A DNA stretch of 48,540 nucleotides from Myxococcota bacterium (GCA_030065975.1 JASJCN010000022.1:1-48540); one strand, 5' to 3'; shown: positions 25,738 through 34,742, counted from the first letter of the stretch. Numbers and translations are program-made. Notes: a model not told the origin generated them from the sequence alone.

Positions 25738-26661
25738 ATGGGAATCCTCGACGGCAAGGTCGCGCTGGTCACGGGCGCCGGGCTCGGGCTCGGACGCATC
25801 GAGGCGCTGGCCCTCGCCGAGGCGGGCGCCTCGGTGATCGTGAACGATCTCGGCTCGGGACTCGATGGGGAGGGCAGCGACGAAGCGCCCGCCAACGACG
25901 TCGTACGCGAGATCGAGGCCGCCGGGGGCAAGGCCGCCGCGGCCTTCGGCGACGTCTCCGACTGGGAGGACGCCCGCCGCATCGTGCGCCAGGCGGTCGA
26001 CCAGTTCGGCGATCTCAACATCGTGCTGAACAACGCGGGCATCCAGCGCGACGGCATGATCGTGAAGATGACCGAGGACCAGTTCGACTCGGTGATGCGC
26101 GTCCACGTGAAGGGCCACTTCGCGATGATCAAGCACACCATGGACTACTGGCGCGAGAAGTCGAAGGCCGAAGGAGGCGAGCCGCTCTATGGGCGGCTGA
26201 TCAGCACGGCCTCGGATTCGTTCATGATGGGCAACCTGGGCCAGCCGAACTACGCGGCCGCGAAGGCCGCCATCGCGCACCTCACCCTCTCGGCGGCCCG
26301 CGAGTGCCAGCGCTTCGGGGCGACCGCCAACGTGATCCTGCCGCGCGCCCGCACCCGGATGACCATGTCGGGCCCCTGGGCCTCGATCTTCGCCGAGCCC
26401 GAGGACGGCTCCTTCGACGCCTTCGCGCCGGAGCACATCGGGCCGCTGGCGGTCTGGGTGGCGTCTCCCCATGCGGCGAACGTCTCGGGCCAGCTGATCC
26501 AGCTCTGGGGCAAGCACATCCGCGTCTTCGCGGCGCCGACCGCGGCGCTCGACCACGAGAACGAGCAGCCGTGGAACGTCGACGAGCTGCAGAAGGTGCT
26601 CGGCCCCTTCTTCGAGGGCAAGAAGCCCATCGAGGACGGCTTCGCTCTGCCCATGATGTAG
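25738..26661 (+). CDS. Short-chain dehydrogenase resembling the MFE-2 hydroxyacyl-CoA dehydrogenase domain
   Basis: A 307-residue Rossmann SDR: NAD-binding TGAGLGLG (12-19), NNAG (98-101), catalytic Ser159, Tyr172 and Lys176. The DLGSGLDGEGSDEAPANDVV insert after the second strand is typical of peroxisomal MFE-2/17beta-HSD4-type enzymes, which oxidise (3R)-hydroxyacyl-CoAs including steroid side chains. It would supply the beta-keto substrate for the thiolase 11 nt upstream. Good ribosome-binding site (GGAG). Confidence 0.85.
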   Translation: MGILDGKVALVTGAGLGLGRIEALALAEAGASVIVNDLGSGLDGEGSDEAPANDVVREIEAAGGKAAAAFGDVSDWEDARRIVRQAVDQFGDLNIVLNNAGIQRDGMIVKMTEDQFDSVMRVHVKGHFAMIKHTMDYWREKSKAEGGEPLYGRLISTASDSFMMGNLGQPNYAAAKAAIAHLTLSAARECQRFGATANVILPRARTRMTMSGPWASIFAEPEDGSFDAFAPEHIGPLAVWVASPHAANVSGQLIQLWGKHIRVFAAPTAALDHENEQPWNVDELQKVLGPFFEGKKPIEDGFALPMM

Positions 26662-26702
26662 GCTGCCATTCTTGTAGGCTCCGGGTGCTTCCGAGAGGCG
26701 GA

Positions 26703-28307
26703 ATGAACCGGCTGGATCTCGACGACACCGGCGAACGACTGCTCGGCCGCTGCCTGCGACGGCAGGCCGAGGCGATCCCCGATGCCGACTTCCTGCTCGC
26801 GGACGACGAGCGCTGGTCCTATGCCCGCGTGAACGAGCTCGCCAACGCGGCGGCGGCCGGCTTCACCGAGCTCGACGTCGAGCCCGGTGACACGGTGGCG
26901 TTCCTGATGGAGACCTGTCCGGACTGGGTCTGGACCACGCTCGGGCTGAACAAGCTCGGCGCCATCTGGGTGCCGATCAACACCGACTACAAGGGGACCT
27001 GGCTCCTCGACGCTCTCGTGGACAGCCGCGCCCGGGTGCTCGTCGTGGACGCTGCGCTGATCCCGCGACTCGCCGAGCTGGGCGCCCTCCCCTTCGAGCA
27101 CCTGGTGATCCGCGGCACGCCCGAAGGGGAGCCGGGGGCGCCCGCGATCTCGATCGAGGAGCTGGTCGCCGAGCCCGGCCCCGAGCCCGACGACGCGGCG
27201 CTCCACTACGGACAGACGGCCGCGATCCTCTGGACCTCGGGGACGACCGGTCGCTCCAAGGGCGTGATGCAGAGCCACAACGTCTGGATCCGCGCCGCCA
27301 TCGACGGGGGCGAGACCTCGGGCCTGCGTGAGGGCGACGTCCTCTACAACTGCCTGCCCATGTACCAGTCGGCCGCCTGGGTCGCGAACGTGTACCGGGC
27401 GCTGGTCTTCGGCGTGCCCTGCGCAATCGACCCCCGCTTCTCGGCGAGCGACTTCTGGGACCGCACGCGCCACTACGGCGCCACCATGGTCTTCACCCTG
27501 GGCGCCATGCACATGTTCCTCTGGAACGCCCCGGAGCGTGACGACGACGCCGACAACCCGGTCCGAGTGGCGAGCATGATCCCGATGCCCGCCGACCTGA
27601 TCCCGCGCTTCAAGCAGCGCTTCGGCATCGAGGACATCCCCCAGGGCTACGGCCAGAGCGAGGTGATGTCCCTGGTGACGCGCTACCCGGGCAAGGAGTA
27701 CGCGCCGAACTCCCTGGGCGAGCCGGCGGACGGAATCGAGGTGCGCATCCTCGACGACGAGGACGTCGAGGTGGGCGTGGACGAGGTCGGCGAGTTCTGC
27801 GTCCGGCCGCTCGTCCCCTTCGCCATCTTCAACGGCTACTTCCACGACGAGGCCGCGACGGTGCGCGCGTGGCGGAACCTCTGGTACCACACCGGCGACC
27901 TCGGCCGCCGCGACGAGAACGGCGAGCTCTTCTTCGTCGACCGCAAGCAGGACTTCATCCGCTTCAAGGGCCGCAACATCTCGTCCTTCGCGGTCGAGCA
28001 TGCCTTCGGCTCCCATCCCGCCGTGGCTCAGTGCGCCGCCCACGGTGTCGTCGCCGAAGAGCTCGAATCCGAGGCCGAGCTCAAGGTCTGCGCCGTGCTC
28101 AAGCCCGGCGAGAGCGCGACGCCCGAGGAGCTGGCGCGTTTCGTCAACGACAACGCCCCCTACTTCTTCGTGCCCCGCTACATCGAGCTGCTCGACGCCC
28201 TGCCCCAGACCCCGACGGGGCGCGTGCAGAAGTTCAAGCTGCGCGAGCGAGGCGTGACGCCCCAGACCTGGGACGGGCGAGCGGCCGGGTTCGAGGTGCG
28301 GCGCTAG
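26703..28307 (+). CDS. AMP-forming acyl-CoA synthetase, side-chain/CaiC-like
   Basis: A 534-residue ANL-superfamily ligase. P-loop-like motif ILWTSGTTGRSKG (176-187), YGQSEV, HTGDLGRRDENG and the C-terminal hinge FVDRKQDFIRFKGRN are intact. Near the C-terminus PTGRVQKFKL has Arg where the adenylation lysine usually follows Gly; Lys510 or Lys512 might substitute, a point to check. It should activate the side-chain carboxylate with CoA to feed the upstream operon. Last gene of the unit; it meets the PEP-CTERM gene convergently with only 8 nt between. Confidence 0.85.
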   Translation: MNRLDLDDTGERLLGRCLRRQAEAIPDADFLLADDERWSYARVNELANAAAAGFTELDVEPGDTVAFLMETCPDWVWTTLGLNKLGAIWVPINTDYKGTWLLDALVDSRARVLVVDAALIPRLAELGALPFEHLVIRGTPEGEPGAPAISIEELVAEPGPEPDDAALHYGQTAAILWTSGTTGRSKGVMQSHNVWIRAAIDGGETSGLREGDVLYNCLPMYQSAAWVANVYRALVFGVPCAIDPRFSASDFWDRTRHYGATMVFTLGAMHMFLWNAPERDDDADNPVRVASMIPMPADLIPRFKQRFGIEDIPQGYGQSEVMSLVTRYPGKEYAPNSLGEPADGIEVRILDDEDVEVGVDEVGEFCVRPLVPFAIFNGYFHDEAATVRAWRNLWYHTGDLGRRDENGELFFVDRKQDFIRFKGRNISSFAVEHAFGSHPAVAQCAAHGVVAEELESEAELKVCAVLKPGESATPEELARFVNDNAPYFFVPRYIELLDALPQTPTGRVQKFKLRERGVTPQTWDGRAAGFEVRR

Positions 28308-28315
28308 GCCCGAGC

Positions 28316-28822
28316 TCAGCGGCGCCGACGCCGGACGACGGCCAGGGCCGCGACGCCCAGCACCAGCCCCAACGCGGGCTCCGGCGCCACCAGCACCTGA
28401 CCGCGGATCTCACCGCCGGTGAACGTGGTGCTGTGGATGTTGATGTACCAGAGGCCCGCCAGCAGGTCGGCGGCCTGGCCGGCGCTCAGGGTGGAGCTGC
28501 CGTCGAAGGTTCCCGAGGTGTTGCCGACGACCGAGATGCCCAACGCGACGCCGGCGTTCACGCCGGGCGCCGCCGGACCGTGGAAGTGGGCGACCAGGAA
28601 GTCCGAGCCGAGGCCCGAGTAGGAGCCGCTCCAGGTCAGCTCGTTCGTCTGGTCGTCGAAGGTGAGCGAGGCGCTTCCGGTCGCGGAAGAGCCGGTCCCC
28701 GCACCTCCATTGGCCTGGGCCCCGTCGATGGAGGCGGCCAGGGAGATGACCAGGCCCGATGCCGGACCCGACGCGAACAGGAAGACGACGGACAGGATCA
28801 GGGCACGAACCAGAAGCGTCAT
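28316..28822 (-). CDS. CHRD-domain PEP-CTERM exported protein
   Basis: A 168-residue protein: signal peptide (ALILSVVFLFASGPASG), a CHRD-type beta domain with HFHGPAAPGVNAGVAL and WYINIHSTTFTGGEIRGQV, then APEP, a hydrophobic span and five terminal arginines. CHRD domains occur in extracellular proteins from bacteria to chordin. The PEP-CTERM tail marks it for exosortase processing. The ATG at 28822 was chosen to give the signal peptide. Confidence 0.85.
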   Translation of the reverse strand: MTLLVRALILSVVFLFASGPASGLVISLAASIDGAQANGGAGTGSSATGSASLTFDDQTNELTWSGSYSGLGSDFLVAHFHGPAAPGVNAGVALGISVVGNTSGTFDGSSTLSAGQAADLLAGLWYINIHSTTFTGGEIRGQVLVAPEPALGLVLGVAALAVVRRRRR

Positions 28823-28920
28823 ATGGGGCGTTCTCCTCCCCCGGTCCCATTCTGCCCCGCGCCCGGAGCTCGGGTCAACGAAGATCGGTAGACGAAGTGG
28901 CGCCCTCCGGGGATCGGGTC

Positions 28921-29664
28921 CTAGTCGACGACCGAGGCATCCCCGATGTGGCGGGCCACCAGTGCCCAGAAGGCCACCTTGCCGGCGCCGTGGCTCACCA
29001 GGTCGGCCTGGGCGAAGCGGGCCGCTTCGTCGGAGATGGGTCTGGCGTCGCGGGCCTTCATGTGGACCTCGGCGACGCGCTCCATGTGCACGAAGCTGCC
29101 GACGGCCTCCTCGACGTTGGGGCCGACGGTGAGGAGACCGTGGTTGCGGAGGATGATGGCGCGGGTGTCGCCCAGGGCCTGGGCGATGCGGCGGCCACCC
29201 TCGGTGCTCTGCACCTGCACCTCCTCGTCGTCGAAGATCGCATGGTCCTCGAAGAAGATGCACGACTCCTGGCTGATCGGGAGGATCGGGCGCACCTCGG
29301 CCGAGAAGGGCGTGCCCCAGCCCGTGTGCACGTGGGTCGCGCTCACGGCGTCCGGGCGGGCCATCAGGATCGGGTGGTGGATGTAGTAGGCGGCCCTGTT
29401 GATCACGCCCTCTCCCTCGGCCAGCTTGCCGTCCGCGTCCACGAGGACGAGATCGGCCACCGTCGCCGCGTGGTAGGAGACGCCGTAGCGCAGCATCCAG
29501 AAGCAGTCCGTGCGCTCGGGATCGCGCGCGGAGATGTGCCCGTCGCCGAGATCGCCCCAGCGTTGAGCGGCGAGGATCCGGTAGCCGAGAGCGACGGCGC
29601 GCTTGCGCTTCGCGCGCAGCTCCTCGGTCGTGGCGTCTTCGGAGCGGATCGCGGCGCTGGCCAT
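28921..29664 (-). CDS. Class II aldolase/adducin-family protein
   Basis: A 247-residue protein with the metal-binding histidines of class II aldolases: HVHTGWG and ILRNHG, plus a later HMER. Members are fuculose/ribulose-phosphate aldolases or decarboxylase-like enzymes; the substrate is unknown. GAGGAGG lies 7 nt before the ATG at 29664. It runs against the side-chain operon and is separated from it by the CHRD gene, so a shared pathway is not established. Confidence 0.85.
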   Translation of the reverse strand: MASAAIRSEDATTEELRAKRKRAVALGYRILAAQRWGDLGDGHISARDPERTDCFWMLRYGVSYHAATVADLVLVDADGKLAEGEGVINRAAYYIHHPILMARPDAVSATHVHTGWGTPFSAEVRPILPISQESCIFFEDHAIFDDEEVQVQSTEGGRRIAQALGDTRAIILRNHGLLTVGPNVEEAVGSFVHMERVAEVHMKARDARPISDEAARFAQADLVSHGAGKVAFWALVARHIGDASVVD

Positions 29665-29708
29665 GGGGCATCCTCCTCGGGGGATCGCGCCGAGTGTAGG
29701 CCCTCCTG

Positions 29709-30227
29709 CTAGTGGAGGGTGCCCGTGAAGACGATCACCCCGTCGCAGAAGCCCGAGGTGCCCACCCGGCCGACGCTGGCCTCGAGGACCGTGCCCTTGG
29801 GCAGCACCAGCTCGTAGGGGAAGCTGTAGTTGAGCGAGATCTGGTTCGCGCCGCCCCAGCTGTGATCGATCACGATGTGACCGTTGCTGCCGGGGTGGAT
29901 CGCTTCGGCGCCGCTCTTGCGCTCGTAGGGCCAGCGTACCGTGGCGCTGCAGTTGTGGAGATTGGGGTCCGTGTCGATCGAGCCCGGCGCCACGGTGATC
30001 GTCTGGAGGATCACGTCCACCGGGAAGCTCACCGGGACCGCGCCGGTATTGCTGGTGGCGTAGACCTCGCGGATCACCACCTGCTTGGGCAGCACGTCGT
30101 CGGCCGGATCGGCCGCGGCGGGTACGACCAGCAGGGTCGGCAGGATCGGAGTCAGCATCAACGCCATCCCCAGCCGGTGAAGCAGGTTCCCGAGGGCGGC
30201 GCGGAAGGATCGGATCGAGAGGGTCAT
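29709..30227 (-). CDS. Secreted protein of unknown function
   Basis: A 172-residue protein with a signal peptide (LGMALMLTPILPTLLVVPAAA). The mature part is beta-rich, with VYATSNTGAVPVSFPVDV and a pair of cysteines (HNCSATV, GFCDGVI) that may form a disulfide. No family is recognised. It lies 45 nt upstream of the aldolase on the same strand and could be co-transcribed. Confidence 0.65.
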   Translation of the reverse strand: MTLSIRSFRAALGNLLHRLGMALMLTPILPTLLVVPAAADPADDVLPKQVVIREVYATSNTGAVPVSFPVDVILQTITVAPGSIDTDPNLHNCSATVRWPYERKSGAEAIHPGSNGHIVIDHSWGGANQISLNYSFPYELVLPKGTVLEASVGRVGTSGFCDGVIVFTGTLH

Positions 30228-30381
30228 CGGGTTCTCCAGACGCCCGGGTCCGGGTCGTCGTCAGGGTTTCCCCCGTGGCGTTCGATCCCCGGGAACGACG
30301 TTCCGCCCGGAGGCGCCCGGTGGTGTGAGACCTCTCACACCCGGCCTCAAGCGGCCGCGCGGGCGACCCGATCCGGAGCCC

Positions 30382-30732
30382 ATGCACCGCACCACGGTCG
30401 TCCACGGGGCCATCCTGGCCACGCTCCTGGCCTTCGGGCCGGCGGGCGCCCTGGCCGGCCCGCAGTGCGAGGCCCCGGCCTCGGGCGGCGGAGGCGGGGC
30501 CGTCTCGCTGGTGGTGCTGGCGTCGCCGGAGAAGGTCCACACCCTGGCCCGCGAGCTGCCCGCGGTGCCCGTCCTGCGGCGCGGCCCGGCGACGGTGGTG
30601 TTCGCCGACGGCCGCGTCGTGACCTCCGACGTCGAGGCGGCGGGGCGTCACCTGAACGCCCTCGGCTGGGCGGGGCGGCGGATCGAGGTGATGGCCTCGT
30701 TCCCCTCGCGGCCCGCCTGGCGACCCGGCTGA
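30382..30732 (+). CDS. Small secreted protein of unknown function
   Basis: A 116-residue protein. From the ATG at 30382 there is a clean signal peptide (VVHGAILATLLAFGPAGALA), a glycine-rich linker, and a short domain with VSLVVLASPEKVHTLARELP and PATVVFADGRVVTSDV. The longer ORF in the track adds an arginine- and proline-rich leader that hides the signal peptide. Divergent from the preceding secreted gene. Function unknown. Confidence 0.55.
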   Translation: MHRTTVVHGAILATLLAFGPAGALAGPQCEAPASGGGGGAVSLVVLASPEKVHTLARELPAVPVLRRGPATVVFADGRVVTSDVEAAGRHLNALGWAGRRIEVMASFPSRPAWRPG

Positions 30733-30863
30733 GGCTAGGAGCGCGGGTCGGTCGACCCGCACCCGGGGCTGCTGCCACCTGGCGTCAGCGCGCAGGCGAG
30801 TCGTTCCCCCACCGATGGATGGCTTCGACTAGCTTTCCTCTGACAGGAGGGAGGAGCGAAGCC

Positions 30864-31286
30864 ATGGCCATCGAGTCACGCAACGGACGCTGCCTGTGCG
30901 GAGCCGTCGAGCTCACCGCGTCCCAGATCGAGCCCCACATCCACGCTTGCCACTGCAGCATGTGCCGGCGCTGGTCCGGCGGCCCCGCGCTCGCCGTGAC
31001 CGTCGGGAGCCTCGAGATCCGGGGCGAGGAGAACGTGTCCGTCTACGACTCGTCGCCGTGGGCCGAGCGCGCGTTCTGCAAGCTCTGCGGCACCAACCTC
31101 TTCTACCGCATCAAGGAGACCGGCATGACCGTCCTGTGGAGCGGCACCCTCGACTCCGCCGACGGGCTCGAGCTCGCCGGCGAGATCTACGTGGACGAGA
31201 AGCCGGGCTTCTACGACCTCGCGGGCGACCATCCGCGCCAGACCGGCGAGGAGTTCCTGAAGTCGGTGGGGCTCAGCCCGGAGTGA
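30864..31286 (+). CDS. GFA (glutathione-dependent formaldehyde-activating)-family zinc protein
   Basis: A 140-residue beta-fold protein with the family cysteines CLCG (10, 12), CHCSMCR (29, 31, 34) and CKLCG (72, 75), which bind zinc. Family members include the S-hydroxymethylglutathione synthase Gfa and many proteins of unproven function. GGAGGGAGGAG precedes the ATG. Its 3' end overlaps the convergent MFS gene by 14 bp. Confidence 0.85.
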   Translation: MAIESRNGRCLCGAVELTASQIEPHIHACHCSMCRRWSGGPALAVTVGSLEIRGEENVSVYDSSPWAERAFCKLCGTNLFYRIKETGMTVLWSGTLDSADGLELAGEIYVDEKPGFYDLAGDHPRQTGEEFLKSVGLSPE

Positions 31287-32637
31287 CCGCCCCGCCCTCT
31301 CGCGAACGGAGCTCGGCGCGCACGGCCGCGTGCCGCTCGCGGGTGATCGGGAAGCCGACCAGGAAGCCGGCCCCGATGCTCATGAGCAGCGCCGGGATCG
31401 CGCCGTAGACGAACATCAGGCGCGCCTGGATCTCGGCCGGGATGACCTCCTGGGAGGGGTCGTAGCCGAGCCACGCCGGAAGCGTGGTGCCGAGCAGCAC
31501 ACCGAGCGCGAGCGCGAGCTTGGTCACCATTCCCCACACGGCGAAGTAGAGCCCGGACCGCTGCTCCCCCGACGCGAGCGTGTCCACGTCGATCACGTCG
31601 GCGGCGATCGAGTTCGAGAGGAAGAGGATCGACGCGAAGCTCGAGCCGCGGATCGCCACCAGCGCGATCAGCGTGGTCAGATCGCCGCTGCGCAGGAAGA
31701 CGAGGGGCAGGCTCAGCACGGCGATCCACAGCGCGGCGGCCGCGAGCGCCCGGTGCTTCCCCGTCGATTGCGAGATCCGCAGCCAGACGGGGACGGCCGC
31801 GAGGGTCGCCAGGTTCTCGATCAGGAGCATCAAGGGGAAGCGCGACTCGTCGCCCATCACGTCGGCGAGCACGAGACGGTGCAGGGTGCCCTGGATCGCG
31901 ACGCCTCCCACGAAGAAGATCACCGCCCCGATCATGCGGCGGAACGCGGGGTTCTCGGCCACCAGGCGCAGCCCGGAGACGAAGGTCCGCGGCGCGTGGG
32001 CGTAGCCCTCGGGGCGGCCCTCGCCCACGCCGAAGACGGCCCCGCCCACCAGCAGCGGGAGCAGTACGACGACCGCGATCGCCATGCCGCGGAGCTGATC
32101 CGACGCATCGCTCACACCCCGCGCGCCGAGCCAGACGAGCACGGCGAGGAGGGCGACCTGGCCAGCGGCGGAGAGGCCCTCGCGAATGCCGGTGATGCGG
32201 GAGCGCTCGTCGTAGTCCGGCGAGAGCTCGGCCCCCCAGGCCTTGTGCGGCAGGTCGATCATGGTGAAGCCCAGGTACAAGAGCGCCGACCACACGAGCA
32301 GGTAGGTCTGGCTCGCGGACTCGCCCGGGACGAACACCTGCCAGAGCGACACCACGAAGAGTGGGGTGCCGAGCACGATCCAGGGCCTGCGACGGCCACC
32401 GGGAAGCCGGAGCCGATCGCTGAGCGTCCCGATCAGCGGGTCGGTGACGAGATCCAGCAGGCGCGAGGCGGCGATCGCCACGCCCACGGCCGCCAGCGGC
32501 ACGCCCAGGTCGTCGGCGTAGAAGGCCGGCACGAAGAGCGCGAGCGGAAGGGCCGCCACGGAGCTAAGCAACGAGGGGAGCGCATACAGGACGATGCGAC
32601 CCGAGCGAAGGGGCGCGGACACCTCAGGATCCGCCAT
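31273..32637 (-). CDS. MFS transporter of the GPH (glycoside-pentoside-hexuronide) symporter type
   Basis: A 454-residue protein with about 12 membrane spans. Motif DPLIGTLSDRLRLPGGRRRPW between spans 2 and 3 is typical of GPH/MelB-like cation symporters (MFS_2), as are LPHKAWGAELSPDYDERSRI and the second-half VIDVDTLASGEQRSGLYFA. Transported solute unknown: sugars in MelB relatives, but lipids in other MFS_2 members. ATG at 32637 is used; ATG at 32661 would add eight residues. Confidence 0.85.
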   Translation of the reverse strand: MADPEVSAPLRSGRIVLYALPSLLSSVAALPLALFVPAFYADDLGVPLAAVGVAIAASRLLDLVTDPLIGTLSDRLRLPGGRRRPWIVLGTPLFVVSLWQVFVPGESASQTYLLVWSALLYLGFTMIDLPHKAWGAELSPDYDERSRITGIREGLSAAGQVALLAVLVWLGARGVSDASDQLRGMAIAVVVLLPLLVGGAVFGVGEGRPEGYAHAPRTFVSGLRLVAENPAFRRMIGAVIFFVGGVAIQGTLHRLVLADVMGDESRFPLMLLIENLATLAAVPVWLRISQSTGKHRALAAAALWIAVLSLPLVFLRSGDLTTLIALVAIRGSSFASILFLSNSIAADVIDVDTLASGEQRSGLYFAVWGMVTKLALALGVLLGTTLPAWLGYDPSQEVIPAEIQARLMFVYGAIPALLMSIGAGFLVGFPITRERHAAVRAELRSREGGAVTPG

Positions 32638-32749
32638 CGATGGCCCGGAGGCGTCCCGCATCGCTTCTGGGTAGCGCAGGGCCGCCCCTCGCCAAGGGGC
32701 CCCGGAACGTGCGACCCTTCGAAGCCCAGCCCGAGAGACGAGGATCACC

Positions 32750-33466
32750 ATGAGCAGCCAGAGTGCGGCCCCGGCGGCGCTGAGCGGACTGACGCCCATC
32801 GGCGACCGGATCCGCGAGCGCATCGAGAAGGCGGGCGCCCGTTTCCACGCCAACGACAACATCGAGGCCTTCATCGAGGAAGGCGAGCTCGACCTCCTCC
32901 AGGAGGAGGTTGCCGAAAAGATGACCGAGGTCCTGCGGGCCCTGGTGATCGACACCGAGAGCGACCACAACACCCAGGACACCGCGCGCCGCGTGGCCAA
33001 GATGTACCTGAAGGAGGTGTTCGGGGGGCGCTACGCCGCGGAGCCTCCGGTGACGGAGTTCCCCAACGTGGCGCGGCTCAACGAGCTGATGATCGTCGGC
33101 CCGGTGACCGTGCGCAGTGCCTGTTCTCATCACTTCTGTCCCATCATCGGTCGGATCTGGATCGGCGTGATGCCCAACGAGCACTCGGCGCTGATCGGGC
33201 TCTCCAAGTACGCGCGGCTGGTGGAGTGGGTGATGACGCGGCCCCAGATCCAGGAGGAGGCCATCGCCCAGGTGGCGGAGCTCCTCCAGGACAAGATGCA
33301 GCCGGACGGTCTCGCCATCGTGATGGAGGCCGACCACTACTGCATGCAGTGGCGCGGCGTGAAGGACATGGACTCGAAGATGACCAACAGCATCATGCGC
33401 GGATCCTTCCTCAAGGATCCGAACCTCCGCCGCGAGCTCCTCTCACTCCTGAACCGGAAGGGCTGA
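32750..33466 (+). CDS. folE: GTP cyclohydrolase I
   Basis: A 238-residue enzyme that converts GTP to dihydroneopterin triphosphate, the first step to folate and biopterin. Zinc ligands lie in SACSHHFCP and in ADHYCMQWRGV; TESDHNTQDTARRVAKMY is the N-terminal signature. The usual CEHH reads CSHH, with Ser for Glu, a variation to note. The N-terminal helix region is somewhat long. Followed 3 nt later by a BLUF photoreceptor gene, so the two form a tight pair. Confidence 0.93.
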   Translation: MSSQSAAPAALSGLTPIGDRIRERIEKAGARFHANDNIEAFIEEGELDLLQEEVAEKMTEVLRALVIDTESDHNTQDTARRVAKMYLKEVFGGRYAAEPPVTEFPNVARLNELMIVGPVTVRSACSHHFCPIIGRIWIGVMPNEHSALIGLSKYARLVEWVMTRPQIQEEAIAQVAELLQDKMQPDGLAIVMEADHYCMQWRGVKDMDSKMTNSIMRGSFLKDPNLRRELLSLLNRKG

Positions 33467-33469
33467 GCC

Positions 33470-33907
33470 ATGCTGGTCCGTCTCCTCTACGCGAGCCGCG
33501 CCGTCGGCGGCATCAACGAGCCGCTGGTGCACGACATTCTCGAGCGCTCCCGCACCCACAACCTCGAGCACGGCATCACCGGGGTGCTCTGCACCTACGA
33601 GAAGACCGGCACCTTCCTGCAGGTCCTCGAAGGGGGTCGCGAGGCGGTCAACCGTCTCTACACGAACCTGCTTCGCGACGAGCGGCACCGGGACGTGACG
33701 CTGCTCCACTACGGAGAGATCCAGGAGCGTCACTTCGCCGGTTGGCGGATGGGAAGCGTCGACCTGAACAAGGTCAACCTGAGCGTCATCCTGCGCTTCT
33801 CGGAGAGCGCGGAGCTCGACCCCTTCTCGATGGCCGGCGATGCGGCCCTCACGCTGCTCGACGAGCTGACCGGCGGCGCCGCGATCGTGAGCCGCGACGA
33901 GCGCTAG
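33470..33907 (+). CDS. BLUF-domain blue-light sensor (FAD-binding)
   Basis: A 145-residue stand-alone BLUF protein. All residues of the flavin hydrogen-bond switch are present: Tyr7 (LLYASRA), Asn31 (RTHNLEHGITGVL), Gln51 (FLQVLEGG), Trp92 and Met94 (FAGWRMG). A ~40-residue helical tail follows the BLUF core and no output enzyme is attached, so it likely signals by protein contact. Only 3 nt separate it from folE; the pairing suggests light-linked pterin or folate supply, as inference. Confidence 0.92.
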   Translation: MLVRLLYASRAVGGINEPLVHDILERSRTHNLEHGITGVLCTYEKTGTFLQVLEGGREAVNRLYTNLLRDERHRDVTLLHYGEIQERHFAGWRMGSVDLNKVNLSVILRFSESAELDPFSMAGDAALTLLDELTGGAAIVSRDER

Positions 33908-33911
33908 ATCG

Positions 33912-33925
33912 CCCGGGTACCCGGG
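33912..33925. terminator. Palindrome between convergent genes
   Basis: CCCGGGTACCCGGG is a perfect 14-bp palindrome filling the 20-nt gap between the BLUF gene and the convergent membrane-protein gene. It could fold in both transcripts, but there is no U-run. Confidence 0.35.
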
Positions 33926-33927
33926 AC

Positions 33928-34608
33928 TCAGGCTCCGTAGCGGAACATCACCACCTCGCAGGGCTCGCAGCGAAACGCGTGAACGCGGGGCGGCTTGCGC
34001 AGCGACATGGTGCCGCGCAGGCCGCCGAAGGCACCCGCCGCGCCGACGGGCGCGCCGAGCCGCCGCCAATGAATGGCGGCCCGGAGCGGGAGATAGCCCT
34101 CGTCCATCGGCTTGGTGCAGCGTGGACACGCGGCGGTGCCCTCCGTCTCTTCGGGAAGCTCGAAGCGGGTGGTGAGCTGGGGGACTTGCGTGAGGCTTCG
34201 TGCGATCACTCGCGCCATCAGGCCGATCGCGAGCAGGATGCAGACGACCCCGGCGGCGATGGAGACGAGCAGGGATCGCGCCGCCTCGATGGTGGCGCGA
34301 GTCTCGCAGAGGCCGGGGCGGTCGGCGCGGCGTACCGCCTCGATCCGGTCGCCTGCGGCGAACTCGTCGATGGACGAAACGCCAAAGGGAGCCAGGCACA
34401 GCTCGCCATCCTCGAAGCGAAGCTCGATTCCCGTGGCGGCTTCGACGCTCACGATCTCGGCCTCCGCCATCTGCCCCGACGTCCAGTCCGCGAAGCAGTG
34501 ATAGGCGCGTTGTCCCGGGACCCAGAGCACCAGAACGACGGCGAGGCCGAGCAGGGTGGCGACGGCCCACACGACCCGCCGAAGGCGATCGTTGCGCCCG
34601 TCGTCCAT
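33928..34608 (-). CDS. Membrane protein with C-terminal DUF6487-like zinc ribbon
   Basis: A 226-residue protein: one N-terminal span (VVWAVATLLGLAVVLVLWV), an external domain of ~75 residues, a second span (LLVSIAAGVVCILLAIGLMA) and a cytoplasmic C-terminus with CPRCTKPMDEGYL and FRCEPC. The latter resembles DUF6487, a small zinc-ribbon-like domain of unknown function. Convergent with the folE-BLUF pair. ATG at 34608. Confidence 0.65.
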   Translation of the reverse strand: MDDGRNDRLRRVVWAVATLLGLAVVLVLWVPGQRAYHCFADWTSGQMAEAEIVSVEAATGIELRFEDGELCLAPFGVSSIDEFAAGDRIEAVRRADRPGLCETRATIEAARSLLVSIAAGVVCILLAIGLMARVIARSLTQVPQLTTRFELPEETEGTAACPRCTKPMDEGYLPLRAAIHWRRLGAPVGAAGAFGGLRGTMSLRKPPRVHAFRCEPCEVVMFRYGA

Positions 34609-34742
34609 TCCCCTCTCATCGTCTCGCCGAGCCGGCGACTGAGCCCCTCGGGGAGCCCGCTCAGGCCCGAGCCAGGGCTCCTCAGCGGTGTGGGCCGAGG
34701 AGCCGGCTCGAGTCGGGAGGACCGCTCGTCGGCGTCGGTCGT

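Noticed and set aside
22633-26661. 1342-residue plus-strand ORF across the operon
   Set aside because: Only the last 307 residues are the SDR; the remainder is an out-of-frame reading of the dehydrogenase, MaoC, Ltp2 and thiolase genes.
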